Shown here: piece by piece, positions 44,701 to 58,421 of the stretch
How the letters are laid out: each line of letters starts with the position of its first letter
How positions within the stretch are numbered: the stretch's first letter is position 1
Source of the DNA: Myripristis murdjan
Taxonomy: Eukaryota; Chordata; Actinopteri; Holocentriformes; Holocentridae
DNA length: 64,000 bases
Assembly: GCF_902150065.1 (NCBI RefSeq)
Contig: NC_043986.1
Span: 25,281,390 to 25,345,389 of the forward strand
Direction of reading: 5' to 3'
Program-made: the position numbers and the translations under genes
The notes under the pieces: model-generated
Database searches by the model: none
The model's input: only the letters and a program-made list of their open reading frames with translations
What the model was told of the DNA's origin: nothing

Positions 44701-47700
44701 ACCGTCGCTGCCTGTGAAAAATCCATCACCTACTGCAGTGTGTCAAGGCTCTTTTTTACTCTTTATTAAATGAGTAATAAAACAGGCACGTGAGACTAAA
44801 TTGAACAGCTACAATCAGTTTGAAAAAATATCACCTCCACCTTGGTCCAAGGGCGCGGGAAGGGTGGTGCTGAGGGTGCTGCAGCACCCCCTGCTGAGGA
44901 GGGGTGGAATAAATGTCAAATTAATTTTACCACATTTCAAAGTCATTTTCTTTTGAAAATGACTTGATTGTGGCAGTCACTTAAGGTGTGGACAGGGGGA
45001 GAAAGTAAAACGTGTATTAATCTACTGCACCTAATGCAAGGAAAACGAAAAACATGTAAAACGCGTGCAGAGGGGCAATCACACCGAGACACATCAGGCG
45101 GCACCATCAGTCGGTATCAGGCGAGCCGGCCGCGGCACCGGCCAGCATGAGGCAGCTCACCTGTCAGATCCGGCAGACCTGACCGGGTGGGCGCGGTGCC
45201 GGATGATGCCGCGGCGGGCTCGCCTGATGCCGACTGATGGTGCCGCGGCATGTGCGGGTCAATACGGTAGTCTAGAAAACTAGTGATTTTTTTTTCTCGT
45301 GCGCCCCCAAGTAGATTGCGCCTTGGGCAGTTGCACTGCCCATAGCAGAAACCGTCCCTGCTGCTGAGTCTGCCAGCACAGCGGGATACTCCTGCAACTC
45401 TCTCTCACTTGTTTGCGCTGCGCTCGCACAGCTGGTTGTCTGTCACTGAAAGTTTAGCCTCCAAATCAGTGGTGTAGTCTACGTGATACGCAGGTATACG
45501 GCGTATACCCACTAGAAAAGGTCCCGCATTTCCGTATAACCACTTAAAAATGCGCAAAGATACGTATGAGTATGTTTTTTTGACATAACGTTCACTTTCT
45601 CCTTCATAAAGTCGCCTTCTCTGTGTTACGAAGCGCCTCTTTTTGACCATTTTTCGGGGGACACTACAGCTGGAGCTAACGTTAACGTTTCAGAAAGGGA
45701 GCCTGTGTGTGTGTGCGCGCGCAGGTGCACCCCCCTCCCCACCCACCCACCCCATACGCAGCACCCCCTGGCAAAAAGTAGTTCCCGCGCGCATGCCTTG
45801 GTCATTCTTTTTGTGTGTGTATTCAGCAATCTAATTATGTTAAACGACAAATATCATGCCAAAGTGGCTGGAGCCAGACTAGGAAGCAGCTTTATTTGTG
45901 TATCACTTTGTGAGACACATTGTTTGTGACATTAAAAAAAAAGAAGAAGAAGAAGAAGCAAAATAAATAATGGCATGTCATGGCATGTGCTGACACTGGC
46001 TTTTTTTTTTTTAATGATCTTTCAGTAAAAGATCCAATGTCAGCAGTACAGATGAAAAACAAGAAGAGATACTTCAACATTGTGGAAATCAAGTACAGTT
46101 TTTTTTTCTTTCTGATTATTCTTGACCACCAGAGAAGCAGAAATTAAACGCAATTCTCATCCTTGACTCAGCGGTCATGGCTGATGATCACGGCTCATGC
46201 CTCAGCTGTTGCAGGAGGTATGATTTAGAGGTTTCATCTGCCAGGATAAATCAATCTCTGTGATGGAAGATGGGATGGGACACTTCTTAGAACCTTCCAT
46301 GGTATCCCTGGCCTTTTCCCCGCTCGCTGCCCAGTCATGCGTTCTGCATTCAAAGTGCACTCCAACTAAAACACTGAGCTGCACCACCACACACACATAC
46401 TGCTGCTCCTGCTCTTTATTCAAATCTAAATCTAACAGCACTCGGTATCTATTGGCTGTCATTTTTTTTTTTTTAAATTCAGACATTTGAATGAAAATAA
46501 ATTGCACTGACACAGTGATTTTATTGTTTTCTATCATCTGTCTTTCTCATCCACAGATTGAACTTCATGTGCACCTTGATGGAGCTATTAGGGTGCAGAC
46601 CATTCTTGATGTTGCCAGGTAAGTTAGTCCTTTTTTCCTTTTGCTTGCACTAGTATGCATAATCTTACCAGATTTTCTGATTATCTACACTTTTTAATGG
46701 TTGATACCGTGAAAAGGTGTGGCTCAGGTGTATTTAAGAAAACAAATTTATTTTCTTTCAGTGGGTGGGTGCAGGGGGTGGTACATGTATAGAATTAAGT
46801 GTACAGGATAACATAACGCCTCATCATTAAAGCCCCCCACTGTGGCTGAATTTAGTGCACCTGACTCCTTTGATTTATTTGCTTTATTAATTATGCAGCT
46901 GTCAAAAAGCTCAGCTTAGGCTTCAATACATCGCACACAGACAGCCCTCTGCTCCACTTTGCTGTTGAGAGGGCAGATCCTACATGTGGCCACACCGCAC
47001 CAGACCCCTTGTCATTTCGAGTGTGTTAAAATGTATTCATCCGAGGTTAAAATTAATCACACTACCCCTGTAAGGTCTACTGCTGTTTTTGAACTGTGGT
47101 TTTTTTCCGCTCTGCCCTCCAGGAGACGCGGCATCTCTCTGCCAGCAGATACTGTGGAGGAGATGACACAGATTATCATCGTTCAAAAGCCCGCCAGCCT
47201 CACCGAGTTCCTTGGCAAGTTCGCCGAGTACATGCATGTTGTTGCGTAAGTTTCAAAAGCAGTGAGGAGTGACTGAAGTGCTGACGTCTCACCTTTATTG
47301 ATTCAGTTTCACAATAAGCAAAGGTGTTTCCCGAGAGAGAGAGAGAGAGAGAGAGAGAGTTAAATGTCTAAACGGTCAAGGTTCATCCCATTAGTGTTGC
47401 AGAATGTTCCTCGATGAGGTCTAAGGTGAGGATGAAAGTTCAGTCGCGCAATTTATTGTCATTAGCCTTCACTTAAGTGCAATCAAGATGTAGTTTAAGT
47501 TCATTTAACACCAGATTGTGCTGGCAACCCTGTTTGTGATTGGTGAGGCTGGGATGAAAGTCACAGCTGGATTATGTAATGTTTTTGTGAGGGGGAATTT
47601 TATATGCCAGACATGCAGGAGCAGGAACACATCATGACTGAGATCAAGTGTCACCTTGGCAACCAAGCTCAAGGGAGAGCTATAACGTTGTTTGGGAACC

Positions 47701-49853
47701 TCTTCCTGTGTCGTGCTGGTTTATATTTAAACCTGCCAAATCCTCCTCCACTGACCAGGCTGAACTGTATAAAAAAGGCCAAACAGAGTCTTTCACACAC
47801 TCAGTGGCTGTAAAAGTGTGCAACAATGACGGTCTGTAGTGGCCGGACAGCAGCTCGTAGTTGTGCTGAATGGACCGTTATGTGCCAAGGCTCTTCAAAG
47901 CCTTGTGTGCAGTATGGCTGCAACAACACAGGGAACTTGCTAGCTGAGTTCAGTGCATGCAGGATTGTTGTATGAGTTTGGCTTTGGTAGTGTGTGGGCT
48001 GGGGAGGGGGGTGTAATGTGTGGGAGCGAGAGAACAACGGGCATTCAGCATTCACTTCCAGTGTAAATGCTGGAAGCGGTGTTATTCTGCATCATGTGAT
48101 GTGAGATAGGAACTGTGTAGCCAACTTAAAAAAAAAAAAAAAGCAGGGAAATGAAGCTGTGAATCTCGTGAGATAAAGGTTGCAGAACAGCTTACAATAA
48201 TTATGCAAGACATTCTCACTGTCAAGAGAGACGGAAGTGTTGTAAGTGTAGCTTTTGCAATCATCTTATAAGGTTACAGATGTTTTTTTTTTTTTTTTCC
48301 CTGCCACTGACAGCCACTTCTTATCTGAAAGAATTATGTGTGGATTATATTCCCAGTACATGACGCTGAAACAGTTGACATAGGTCGAAAGAACAGACAC
48401 AATTTACTAAAGCCTTTAATGTGTGGAAAAACTATTAGCCTTTTCAAAACCAATTACATAACCATTGATTGGTCAAGAAGATCATCTTGCACCAGTGACA
48501 AATCTTAATAATGACTTTTAAAATGTTTTATTATTCACTAATGGATAGATTATAATAGATCAGAAACAACACTAAACCCTCCCAACATGTTGCTTTATGT
48601 GGAGGTGCATTTATATTAAATCACTAAAATGGTATCAATGAACAATTGTAATGTTACATTACTTATTGTGAGTCATCCTAATGCATCAGATGTGGATTGA
48701 ATGGAAATTATGACTGAAACCATTTTTTATCTATTAGCTGTGGGTAATGGCTTTATTGGTACAGCTAAGATAAGTTTATCAGTGCCAGAGGTCAGTGCCA
48801 TTTACTCTGTGTTTTGCTTTCTTTGTCAGTGGAGACAGAGAAGCCATCAAGAGGATAGCCTACGAGTTTGTCGAGGACAAAGCCAAGGAGGGAGTAATTT
48901 ATGTCGAGGTTAGATACAGTCCACACTTCCTGGCAAACACTCAAGTGGATCCCATCCCATGGAACCAGGAGGAGTAAGTAGCTTTGTCTGCTCCGCATTG
49001 TTTTTTAATGATGATAACTGAATTTGGATCATTGCATTACATATTATTTTATCACTACTGACTTGTTGTTGAACGTGACGTTTATACACGCTTGCCTGTG
49101 TAACTCCAGGGGTGACATCAGCCCAGACGAGGTGGTGCATCTGGTTAACGAGGGCCTGAAAGAGGGGGAGAGGGCCTTCAATATCAAAGCCAGGTCCATT
49201 CTATGCTGCATGCGCCACAAGCCAAGTAATGACCTGTTCATGCTCCTGTCTGGTCAAACAACCCTGTGAGATAAGATCCCTTCCTTATTGCCTGCCAGCT
49301 CGGCCTCAGTGGTCCCTGTTAGATAATGACAGGCACAATACCACAGAACATCACACTCAGTACTGTGCACTTTTATAAGAATTACTGACAGTCCTAGGAG
49401 CAGCAGCACCAGTAGGAGTAGCAGTAATAGTAGTAGTAGTTGTAGCAACAGCAGCAGCAAAGCAGTAATAGTATTACAAATTGTAGGAAAGGCAACTGTA
49501 GTAGTAGTAGTGGTGTTACTGGTGGTGATATTACTCAGTTCATTGACAAATCTGCACTTTTCATCACATACAACCATTTCCTTCTGAAAGTGACGTTACA
49601 CAGCAACATGCAGACAGTAAGGAGGGGCTCTTACACATAATGTGTTATATAGCTCAATGACCAGCTGCTATTCTTATTTACCAAACTATAATTATACTAT
49701 ACTCTATCAAATACACGGAACCCCTGGGGAATTACAGATGTTGTTTTCATATAGGAGACTTCATCACCCATCAGGGGATGTCTGATTTTGTCATCATATG
49801 AAATAGTGACCGCTATTTTAGGAATGAATTCCATCCACAAAATTGTCTGTGTG

Positions 49854-49885
<32 letters not shown>

Positions 49886-50331
49886 CCAGTGACTGTGTTT
49901 ACATGCAAAGTGATGGATTGATATTATACAATACACATAATATTTATTTGAGTTGCTGCAAGAAACCATGGTGTTCCACCTACAATAACCCAAATAAAGT
50001 CATATTCTGATGTTGATAAATGTAAATAGATAATAGTGGCTGCCAATATTATCTCAGCAACTGTAGTATGTATTCACTTTATCCTGTGTATTTTAGGATT
50101 ATGTTGTAGATGTATGCTTAGTGTTCACACACTAATATGTGTATTGTATTTTAGTAATGGAATATGAATTGTTGGAAATACTCTCAACCATATAAACACA
50201 TTCATGACATTTTGGTTAATGTCAGTGCATGCTCGTCACCACCAACGTGCACAGATGCAGTGTGGCATGATGCTTAGCCCGTTTCATGCCTTTTTATTCA
50301 CGCATCATCTGCTCCAAGCAAATATATGTTT

Positions 50332-50375
<44 letters not shown>

Positions 50376-51478
50376 CTAGATAGCAGTGTGTGTTTGCCTT
50401 GGCAGGAGCACCTTGGCATGCTGCTTGCTGTCTTGTAATACATGTATGTTCAACCCTGCAGACTGGTCCATGGAGGTGGTGGAGCTGTGCAAAAAATATC
50501 ATCAAGAGGGAGTGGTAGCCATCGACTTGGCCGGTGATGAATCACTGAACAGCGAAGCCTGTCCAGGGCACAGGAAGGCCTACGAGGTATGGTGATGCAA
50601 CTCAGCTTATTACTAATGCTAACAGACAGCCTCAGTTAAAGCCTGGCTTAATTAAAAACTGTGGGGCACTGTAATGCTGATATGAGGATGGTGCTGAGGC
50701 AAAAAGTAAACTGTTTCACCGGGGAAAAACAAATAAAACACAAGTAGGTGCAGAAGATTTTAAAAAAAGCAATGAAAAGAGATGTTATACTTTCATTCAA
50801 ACAATGCTTTACTGTCACACTGAGGCTGGGAAAAGATTTGCTATTCAGAGTTGGCTTCATGTTCCCCAGGCCAGCAGTTATGGAATATGACTGCAAATTT
50901 ATTCGACCGATCACGCTCAGGAATCCTGTGAAAAAAATTTCAGGGCGCTAACAGGTTTTTCCTGGCTCAAAAGGAGGCTTAGGAGATACCTCTGTGCAAC
51001 CAGTCGGGCTTATTCTGGCTCCAGCTTCATGTTTTTATAGGCACCAGTTTTTATAGGACATAGCACTGTCCTAGTTGAGGCGATCCTTAGCTTTTAAAAT
51101 CCAATTTCATTGATTTTTCCATGCTAACAAGACCAGAACAGAGGCATACAGTAGGTTTGTTAGAATATGCAACAGTAAATTTCATTCATTATTGATAATC
51201 ATGGTCAAGTAATGTAAGCTACCTGCTATTTGAAGCTCTTTTTATTGCCAAGGCAAATGGCCTGACAGATGGCTTGGAGACACCACATTGATTATATCCC
51301 TGAGCTGATAAATCATCAGGGGGAAAAAAACATAGACAGGATCCTCTGGATGGGTGCTGCTGTTTTTCCATAAAGTTTATTTGCTTTTATATGCTTGGAT
51401 CAGAGGTTGACTGATTTTTAACGATAATGATTGTTTGGAGCAGGAAGATGCAGATCATCAATTAATCGCTATAAGACA

Positions 51479-51509
<31 letters not shown>

Positions 51510-54500
51510 ACACACACTATCCTGCCCAAAAATGTTTTTTTTTTTTGTTGTTGTTGTTGTTTTTTGACACAGTTGGAAATTAATTGTCTGACTTCATTAG
51601 AAACTGGATAACTGTTGAAATAAATACCTAAATAAATAGATAAATAAATCTGGATCACTAAACATCAAACTCAATTTAATTAACAAATAAATCTGGAACT
51701 GAAAATCAAACCGTTAAAAAAAAAAAAAAAATTCTAGTAGAAGGAGACAGAGTTTGAGCTTTACAGTAGAAATAATTTCACTATATTATTTTGGACTTTT
51801 GCCGAGTTAAGATTATTTGATTATAATTCTCAGCACTTAAACTATTATTTTACTCATGTTTATTTATATGTCATTTAAGTTCTGTATTCATGTTGCCTTT
51901 GGACAAATTACTTTGTCCTTAGGCAAAGGCCACTACTGGAAACCAGTTCAGCCGATAATGATTGATAAAAAGTCTTATCGGCTCTGATTAATTGGCCTAA
52001 CCGATTAATCAGTCCACCTCTCGTTTGGATATGAAAACGTGAAGACAACCCACTCATGAGCAGGTTAGCTGTGCAGCTGAAGTTGATGATGATGATGATG
52101 ATGATGTACCCTGCCTAGAAGTGAGTCATTGTTAGAAGCGCCAGGGCAGGGTTCTCCGGCTCAGAGACGCCACAGGGCGGATGCTCTCTGTCGGTTCTGA
52201 CAGTTGAAGGACAGGTTTCCGTCTCAGCACCACCCTGCTAACACAGTGAAACTCTCCCTAATGGATTACACTTTTAACAGCAGCACAGTGTGTGTACAAA
52301 CAGCCACACTGTAAGTGTAGCAGTCACATGTTGTTAAACCCTTGTTATCTCTGCCAACAAAGCTGGAGGGAAGTTATCTCTGCGCCCCGCCTGCTTGTCG
52401 GCCTCTTAGAAAATTATTTTTTTAAAATAATGAACAGATTATGGTGAAATCTAATAGACAGCTAGCCTTTAGCACAATGATCATATGATTAGATTTTGGT
52501 GTTGATCCTCCGTTCCTCCATTAGACGATTATATTTTTGTTGTGATGTTGTGTTTACCTGCCGGTGGCAAAGTCTGATGTCTGTGGCAACCAAGTCAGCT
52601 GCTTGAGTACATGAGGCTTTTTGTTGGGTCTCCAGCACCACAAGACAAACACTAGCCAACATCAACCAGGGGCTGCATCTTTGCAAGGTGAACATTTATC
52701 CACTGTTGGCAGAAGTTTGCACTCCGCTCCACACCAATGTGCCTTCTAGTGTAGCGTCTATTTGGGAGATTTTCATTAAGAACTTAAACAGTGTCTTTGT
52801 GCACTTTCAGTGCTGTTGTAAATGACTTAATCTGGAGCCCTGCTGGCTGCAGATTAAAGCATGACTCCCCCACCAATTTCCACTGGAGCTTTTCAAAAGA
52901 ATGAAAACTGTAAGCTTTTGGCTTTGAGCTAACAGAGAACAGTTATCTAATCAGTTTTGCCCGTCAGGCCCTAATGAGCGAGGCAGATTAATCAGTTAAT
53001 ACAGTTGAGCACCGTTCGTGGGTCACAGTGAATCTGAAATTAATTGCTTGCCTGCACTGGCACATAGGTGGGTTTTGCTGCATGAAGGTAACTCAGATTG
53101 CGTCATTTGAAAATGATAACAATTTGTCTCCAAATTTTTTTCTTTGTCTACGCTGAGAAAGAAAGCAAAATATGGAGTAAATGCAACTGCCCTCCAACAC
53201 TGATAAACTTATCTTAGCCGTACCAATAAAGCCATTTGTCAGCGCTTTGTGGTTTTACAGCAGCAGGAGTGCATGGGTGCAAAAAACTTGATGTACATGG
53301 ACTTAAAAGCTGTGTAGTTAACACTATAAACAAGCTTTACATGTGAGTCTTGCTGCTTCTCTCTTTGAGACAGTGGAGTTGATAAGCATTACAGAGATTA
53401 TATATTGATGGTTTTAAAATGCCAAGTGATTAATGGCAAACAGCAGGTCAATACTTAGTAACCTCCCAAATATTGTCTAAACCATTCCATGATAATGTGT
53501 AATTATAGTGTTTGTAAATGTGTATTAGCAACATCAGCAGTGCCATAACAGCTCTACCATGCCTGTCCAAAGTTACTTTCAACATCATTTGTATTTTGAG
53601 ATGTATTGAACTCTGAGGGAATTTGTTTTGTATTGCTCACTCAATTTTGGCCAGTTTATGAAATCCTGCCATGTTTAAGCGGAAACTGAAAAGATGGAGA
53701 AAACGTGCTTCATTTAGTAACAGGGTTAGCAAACCTCACAGAGCAGAGTCCACACTAATATCGAGGGTTATCTTCTGAACTGCACAACCTCCAGATTCAT
53801 ACTCCAAGATAAGGGAAGCCACGTTTACATTGCTTAATGTCGAGCGTGCTAAAAAAGAAACCAGTGATGTAGCCTTGCAGAATGTCTTATCACGTCTCTG
53901 TTTAGTCTTTCCTGCAGCAGCAGTAAACACGATCCGTCACAGTCATCACTTTGCACTCTGCGTCTATCACAGCGTGGCCTTTTTGTTAAAGACAGGGTAA
54001 AGCCAGTGTGTTTAAAAACTGTCTAAAAATAAAAGGCACCACAGCAGGGAGGTGCCGCTTCATTGCAGCATCACTGATGTAAAAGCCAGATGTTTGGCCG
54101 GGTTCGGGGTGTTGACATGTTCCATAACTGATTTTGTTGACAGGAAGCAGTGCGCTGTGGGATCCACAGAACAGTTCACGCGGGAGAAGTGGGCCCGGCT
54201 TCTGTGGTGAAAGAGGTAAGCCTGCATGGACTGTGCATCCACCAGGACAAGAGATATTAAGCGATCTATAACCTGTAGACTTCCATCGACCTCCACAATC
54301 CTACATAAGTCTCTGGCACAGACCCACCACAAACTACTGCCGACTCGCTTTTGAGCCGGCAGTAGTGACGAGTAAAGTAACTCATCAGAGCAGAGATCCA
54401 GCAGAAACAAGCACTGAGGGGGCAATGAATCACCTCCCAAAATTTCCAGTCGCTGGGAGGAGCAGCATGGGTAGAAATTGTAACAAATGTGGTCTTTTTA

Positions 54501-56154
54501 TTGCAGTGGAGGAAAACACAGGCTGCAAAGTAATCGTTGAGAATCTGGTATCACAGATTCACAGATATATTACATACTGTGCTGTGGAAATTCAGCATAT
54601 TGCCTCTTTAAGCACCTAGCGGCTTTGCATCAACACCCAAGTAATGTATGTCCAAAATAATTAGAGATGTATACAAACAACCAGCCATGCCTCTCTTGTA
54701 AATGTGATACCTTCATCTTTCTGTCATCTCTCACTTTCTGACCATCCTTCACTGTGCCGGCTCAACTATGCGGTGAAAGACTATTATCCCTCTAAAAATA
54801 GCCACGGCTTCTGCTGACATGAGCCAGTGAAATGATTTTACAATGATTTTTGCAACCTTTTGCGTCTACTCCATGACCCCCTGTACGATGTGTGTGTGTG
54901 TGTGTGTGTGTGTGACAGGCAGTCGAGGTCTTGAAAGCGGAGCGGGTCGGACACGGTTACAGAACCCTGGAGGACCAAGGCCTGTACAAAAAACTGCTGG
55001 CCCAGAACATGCACTTTGAGGCAAGGAACCACCCAATCATAGTTATCACAATCAACAAATATACAACTCTGTTATCTAATCTATTAAAAAATACTGTACT
55101 CTGTTCATCTCAACACACTGATAATTTATATAGATAGGAGCTGTAATTATTTTATCTAGTGATGTCAGTAATACAGCTGACTAATATCAATGCAGCAACT
55201 TGTTATGTCATGCAGTAGTAATACAGTACCCCCTTGTGGAGACAGAAGTAGTACTACTGGAAGAGAAAATAAACTTGGTTTGGTGCACTGCTGTGTGATT
55301 TCAGGTATGCCCCATATCCAGTAAACTAACAGGAGCCTGTGACCCAGACTTCACCAAGCATCCCGTCATCACGTGAGCTGACACTGATTACTGTATAGTC
55401 GGGCTGTGTTGAAGTAGATTTCAGCTTTTATTCATTTTTATTTGTTCGTATTCCATCAGTGCTTTCCTGTTCCCGTGCGCAGGTTCAGGAAAGACAAGGC
55501 CAACTACTCCCTGAATACAGACGATCCTCTCATCTTCAACTCCACCCTGCACCTCGACTACTGCACCGCACAGAAATACATGGGATTCACCGAGGAGGAA
55601 TTCAAAAGAGTGGTACGACCAAATGCACGATGAACGTTTACAGCTGTCGTTTGCAAGATCAGCTCGCCTGCTGTCCTCATTCAGTCGAGGCAGCAGCCTT
55701 GGGGAGATTATTTTCAATATCTCAGTTTTGGTATTTTAAACTCAAACTGTCTTTTGAATTGATGCTGTAATTTCTAGATGCCCCGTTGCTGGCTGTGGCC
55801 TCTTCAGTTTGCTAATTAGAGCAGGAATATCAGATGAAAGATGAAAGTGTTGTGCTGCACACTGAGAGGCATCAGACAGGGTCATATTTACATATTCTTA
55901 ATGCAATTAAACAACAGCAGCAAATACATCAGGGATAATAATACGTTTCACCACCGGGCTTCATCAGGTTCACTTATTTCGATCGTGTGTGCAGTGAATT
56001 ATTTAAATAAAACCTGTGGTTTGACTCGTTGACTCCCTGCGTCTTGCAGAACATCAACTCAGCACAGTCCTGCTTCCTGCCTGACAAGGAGAAGAAGGAC
56101 CTCCTCAACAAACTGTACGAAGCCTATGGGATGGTGCAGAGCACTGCCTTTTAG
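41775..56154 (+). CDS. ada: adenosine deaminase, eleven coding exons
   Basis: Zinc hydrolase that deaminates adenosine and deoxyadenosine to inosine and deoxyinosine in purine salvage, cytosolic and partly cell-surface bound. Exons: 41775-41807, 46557-46618, 47123-47245, 48830-48973, 49110-49225, 50462-50586, 54144-54215, 54919-55020, 55305-55372, 55483-55612 and 56050-56154. The total is 1080 bases, 359 residues plus stop; as I recall the human gene, most internal exon sizes are the same. Active-site residues are all present: H15 and H17 in HVHLDG, G184 in IDLAGDE, H213 and E216 in VHAGE, H237 in GHG, D295 and D296 in NTDDP. All introns are GT-AG except that after exon 8, which is GC-AG. A TATA-like CATATAAT lies about 100 bases upstream of the ATG, weakly supported. 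The gene is convergent with pkig and divergent from ccn5. Confidence 0.95.
44840..45830. mobile_element. nested DNA-transposon debris in ada intron 1
   Basis: The GC content changes abruptly. At 44855-44905 is a GGTGCTGCAGCACCCCCTGC-like phrase, at 45100-45244 a strong GC-rich inverted repeat, and from about 45467 CAGTGGTGTAGTCTACGTGA followed by ATACGCAGGTATACGG, which I recognise as the start of a common fish hAT-like element. Boundaries between elements are not resolved and no transposase is readable. Confidence 0.5.
45100..45244. repeat. GC-rich 28-bp inverted repeat
   Basis: Arms 45100-45127 and 45217-45244 are reverse complements with one mismatch, reading GGCACCATCAGTCGG then T/C then ATCAGGCGAGCC. 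Partial complementarity continues inside (GCCGCGGCA) and outside, and 89 bases separate the arms. Confidence 0.85.
47336..47359. repeat. GA microsatellite in ada intron 3
   Basis: About twelve GA units. Confidence 0.85.
49395..49530. repeat. degenerate AGC/AGT trinucleotide tract in ada intron 5
   Basis: Interrupted AGC, AGT and GTA triplets over about 135 bases. Confidence 0.75.
49856..49885. repeat. poly(T) tract in ada intron 5
   Basis: About 30 uninterrupted thymines. Confidence 0.9.
50334..50374. repeat. TG microsatellite in ada intron 5
   Basis: About 18-20 TG units, some 87 bases before the exon 6 acceptor. Confidence 0.9.
51402..52022. mobile_element. 0.62-kb inverted-repeat element in ada intron 6
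   Basis: The left end, AGAGGTTGACTGATT, and the reverse complement of the right end, AGAGGTGGACTGATTAATCG, match, and the right half carries the GCCGATAATG/ACCGATTAATC phrases seen in common fish DNA transposon remnants. It contains a C-run plus CA microsatellite at about 51477-51518. No transposase is present. Confidence 0.6.
52086..52107. repeat. short GAT microsatellite in ada intron 6
   Basis: About seven GAT units. Confidence 0.75.
54889..54918 (+). promoter_or_regulatory. ada intron 7 acceptor built from a TG repeat
   Basis: Thirteen TG units run directly into ACAG and exon 8. No ordinary pyrimidine tract lies between the repeat and the AG. TG-rich acceptors are known elsewhere (CFTR exon 9) to weaken exon inclusion and to bind TDP-43; whether that applies here is inference. 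Confidence 0.8.
54919..55020 (+). CDS. ada: ada exon 8, with a GC 5' splice site
   Basis: It encodes 34 residues from [20 protein letters not shown] to NMHFE. Homology fixes its end at GAG, after which the intron starts GCAAGG, a GC-AG intron with otherwise good donor context. The exon is phase 0 on both sides, so skipping it would keep the frame but remove the GHG histidine. Reading through the donor gives 38 extra residues before a stop. Confidence 0.88.
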
Positions 56155-58421
56155 AGGAAGCACTGAAGAGGAAATGTGAGCTAACCCAGGGACAAGCCAC
56201 TTTGCACCTCATTTGTAACCAGCCATAAATAAACCCTCTAGGGTGAGAAATATGTGAAGTATACTGTACATCATAAACTGCTACTATCGCCTCAACTCTC
56301 ATCATCATTTTTACCAGCTAATGTATTGTCATGGAGGCTTATGTGTTGTCAGTATTCCATCTAAGCACTTACATGTTTGATACTCCAGTTTACAGTGCAA
56401 TTTGTGAAAATATCATGGTCTTAAATAACATTGAATCATTAAGTCATGCGTTCCCGATTTCTTAAAGTGAAGGTCAATCCATGGTCTTGAAGACAAAGGC
56501 AAAAAAGTGTTTGTGAAGCAGACTGTGCTATGCATTCTGGTCAAAAACTCAGGACACATTCTCCACCTTGTGTTTACATCCTGTTGTCACCTACAAACAA
56601 AAATCAGGGTAAACTGAGAATGTACTGTATATGTTTATGGTGCAGGAAACATTACTCAGCAGTCATATGGAATCACACGGCTCCTAACATCGTTGTCAGC
56701 GCTAAGGAAATTTAGAAGCAGCCTGTTATTCATCATTGTCATAGCAACAATATTGTTATCTTTCCCAAAATAGCATTATATTGTCCTAAATGTCTATGGT
56801 AAGAGGGTGGAAGCACCACAGATAGGATGAAAGAATGCCATGAAGGATGATTTACGACAGTGCAGAGGGAAAGAAATCAGCGCCTAAGGAAAATATATTG
56901 TTCTGTGAATCTCTATTGTTTGGCCTAAGAGTGAACTAAAGAAATCCAATGCCATAACTATGACAACAGACATCTTCTTGTGATGTTTTTTTTTTTTTTT
57001 CTTCCTCTCCACATACAAAAATGCACATCAGGTATAACAGCTCAGTACCAAATGTTTTTAGTCCTTCATTTGAACACTAGGTGGCACACTACGGTCATCT
57101 TGAAGGACAAATATCTTGACTTGAATGATATTGTGGAATTACTCCCATGGAATAATGTATTTTGATGTGTATTTTTTTTAAAAAACCCTTTTTGCAGTTT
57201 ACTAAATGAAAAAGCACTTCAATTTATTGCTGCCACATGAAATACATTTATAACCACAATAAACGCTACAATAAATGTATGCATGTTAATTTCTTTTATC
57301 CATTATCCAGAAGTGCAGTAATTTGAATGAAATCTTTGTCAACACAACTCTGACCCAGTAGGATTATATTATAATACAAAGCTACCTAAATAAAACAGAC
57401 CTTTTCTAGTAATTACTCTTAAAAAGGAAATTTGCTAAGCCCGGCACTGATAGTTAAATTACACAACAGTCTGCAGATCAAAATGCTTTATCACCCTGTT
57501 TCTTTATTGTATGTAGACATAAATGGGAACAACTGGGCCATCCTAAGTGGAAATGTAAACACTGGTTTCCTGTAGCCACTCTAATGTACACAAAAGCTGC
57601 TTTCAATAATATTTATGGCACTGGAACGATGCGGCACTGTACTCTAATTAATTATGCTTGGCTTGGACTCACCAAATTTAGTGCTCTTATACCTGCAGTG
57701 TTTCAAAGTCCAATAGAAAACTGCCTCGAGTGTGAAATGTGGTAATGTTTAAAAACATTAAATACAAATGTTACAGTAGATTCATATTAAGTATTTTATT
57801 ACACAAAGAAAATTGCTATCACAAAGTTATCACTGAACATTTTGCAATAAATATGACCTCCGTACAGTACATTATAACGACAACTATGTTGGTTACTGAA
57901 AAAGAAGAAAGACTAGAAGATGAAAATGAACGAGAAGGTCACAAACACGTACACACATAGAAAGAAAAGGACAAACAGATGATTATGAGCATGTAACGCA
58001 CTCTGTGATAGAGTTCCACATTAGGCTGGAACAATGTTTCGAGTGTTATTATAAATGTATAGTGTTCACGCTCCAGAGACACACATCTGAAGTTCCTGTG
58101 CTTTCTTGTCATGTCAGGAATATAAATGACTACCAGAGTAAAGAGCAGCATCTCCATGGTCAGCTGTACTCCGTTCGGTTCCCCTCGTTACTATCTGATC
58201 CGATAAAGAGGCGTGCATTTGGGCCGGCGGAGCTCCAAACGCAGGCCGGCAGTGAGCGAAGGCGTCCTCACTGTAACATGAGAACGGGGCTGTGAGAAGA
58301 GCATGTCCAATTAGGACAACCAGTACACTCCCTCTCCCTCTCCCTCTTCCTCCCTTTCTCCATGTCTCTCCACTTTCACTCATTTCCTTCTCTTGCTCTC
58401 CTCCCTCCGGTCTCTGGGGTT
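56155..58421. other. shared 3' region of the convergent ada and pkig genes
   Basis: The left part is ada 3' UTR and the right part pkig 3' UTR. Several TTTATT motifs (minus-strand AATAAA) between 57.2 and 57.8 kb could end pkig transcripts. If both genes use distal sites, the transcripts would overlap tail to tail. No additional gene was seen. Confidence 0.5.
56227..56232 (+). terminator. proximal poly(A) signal of ada
   Basis: AATAAA within CATAAATAAACCC, about 75 bases after the stop codon; a second plus-strand AATAAA lies near 57260. The choice of site cannot be judged from sequence. Confidence 0.55.
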
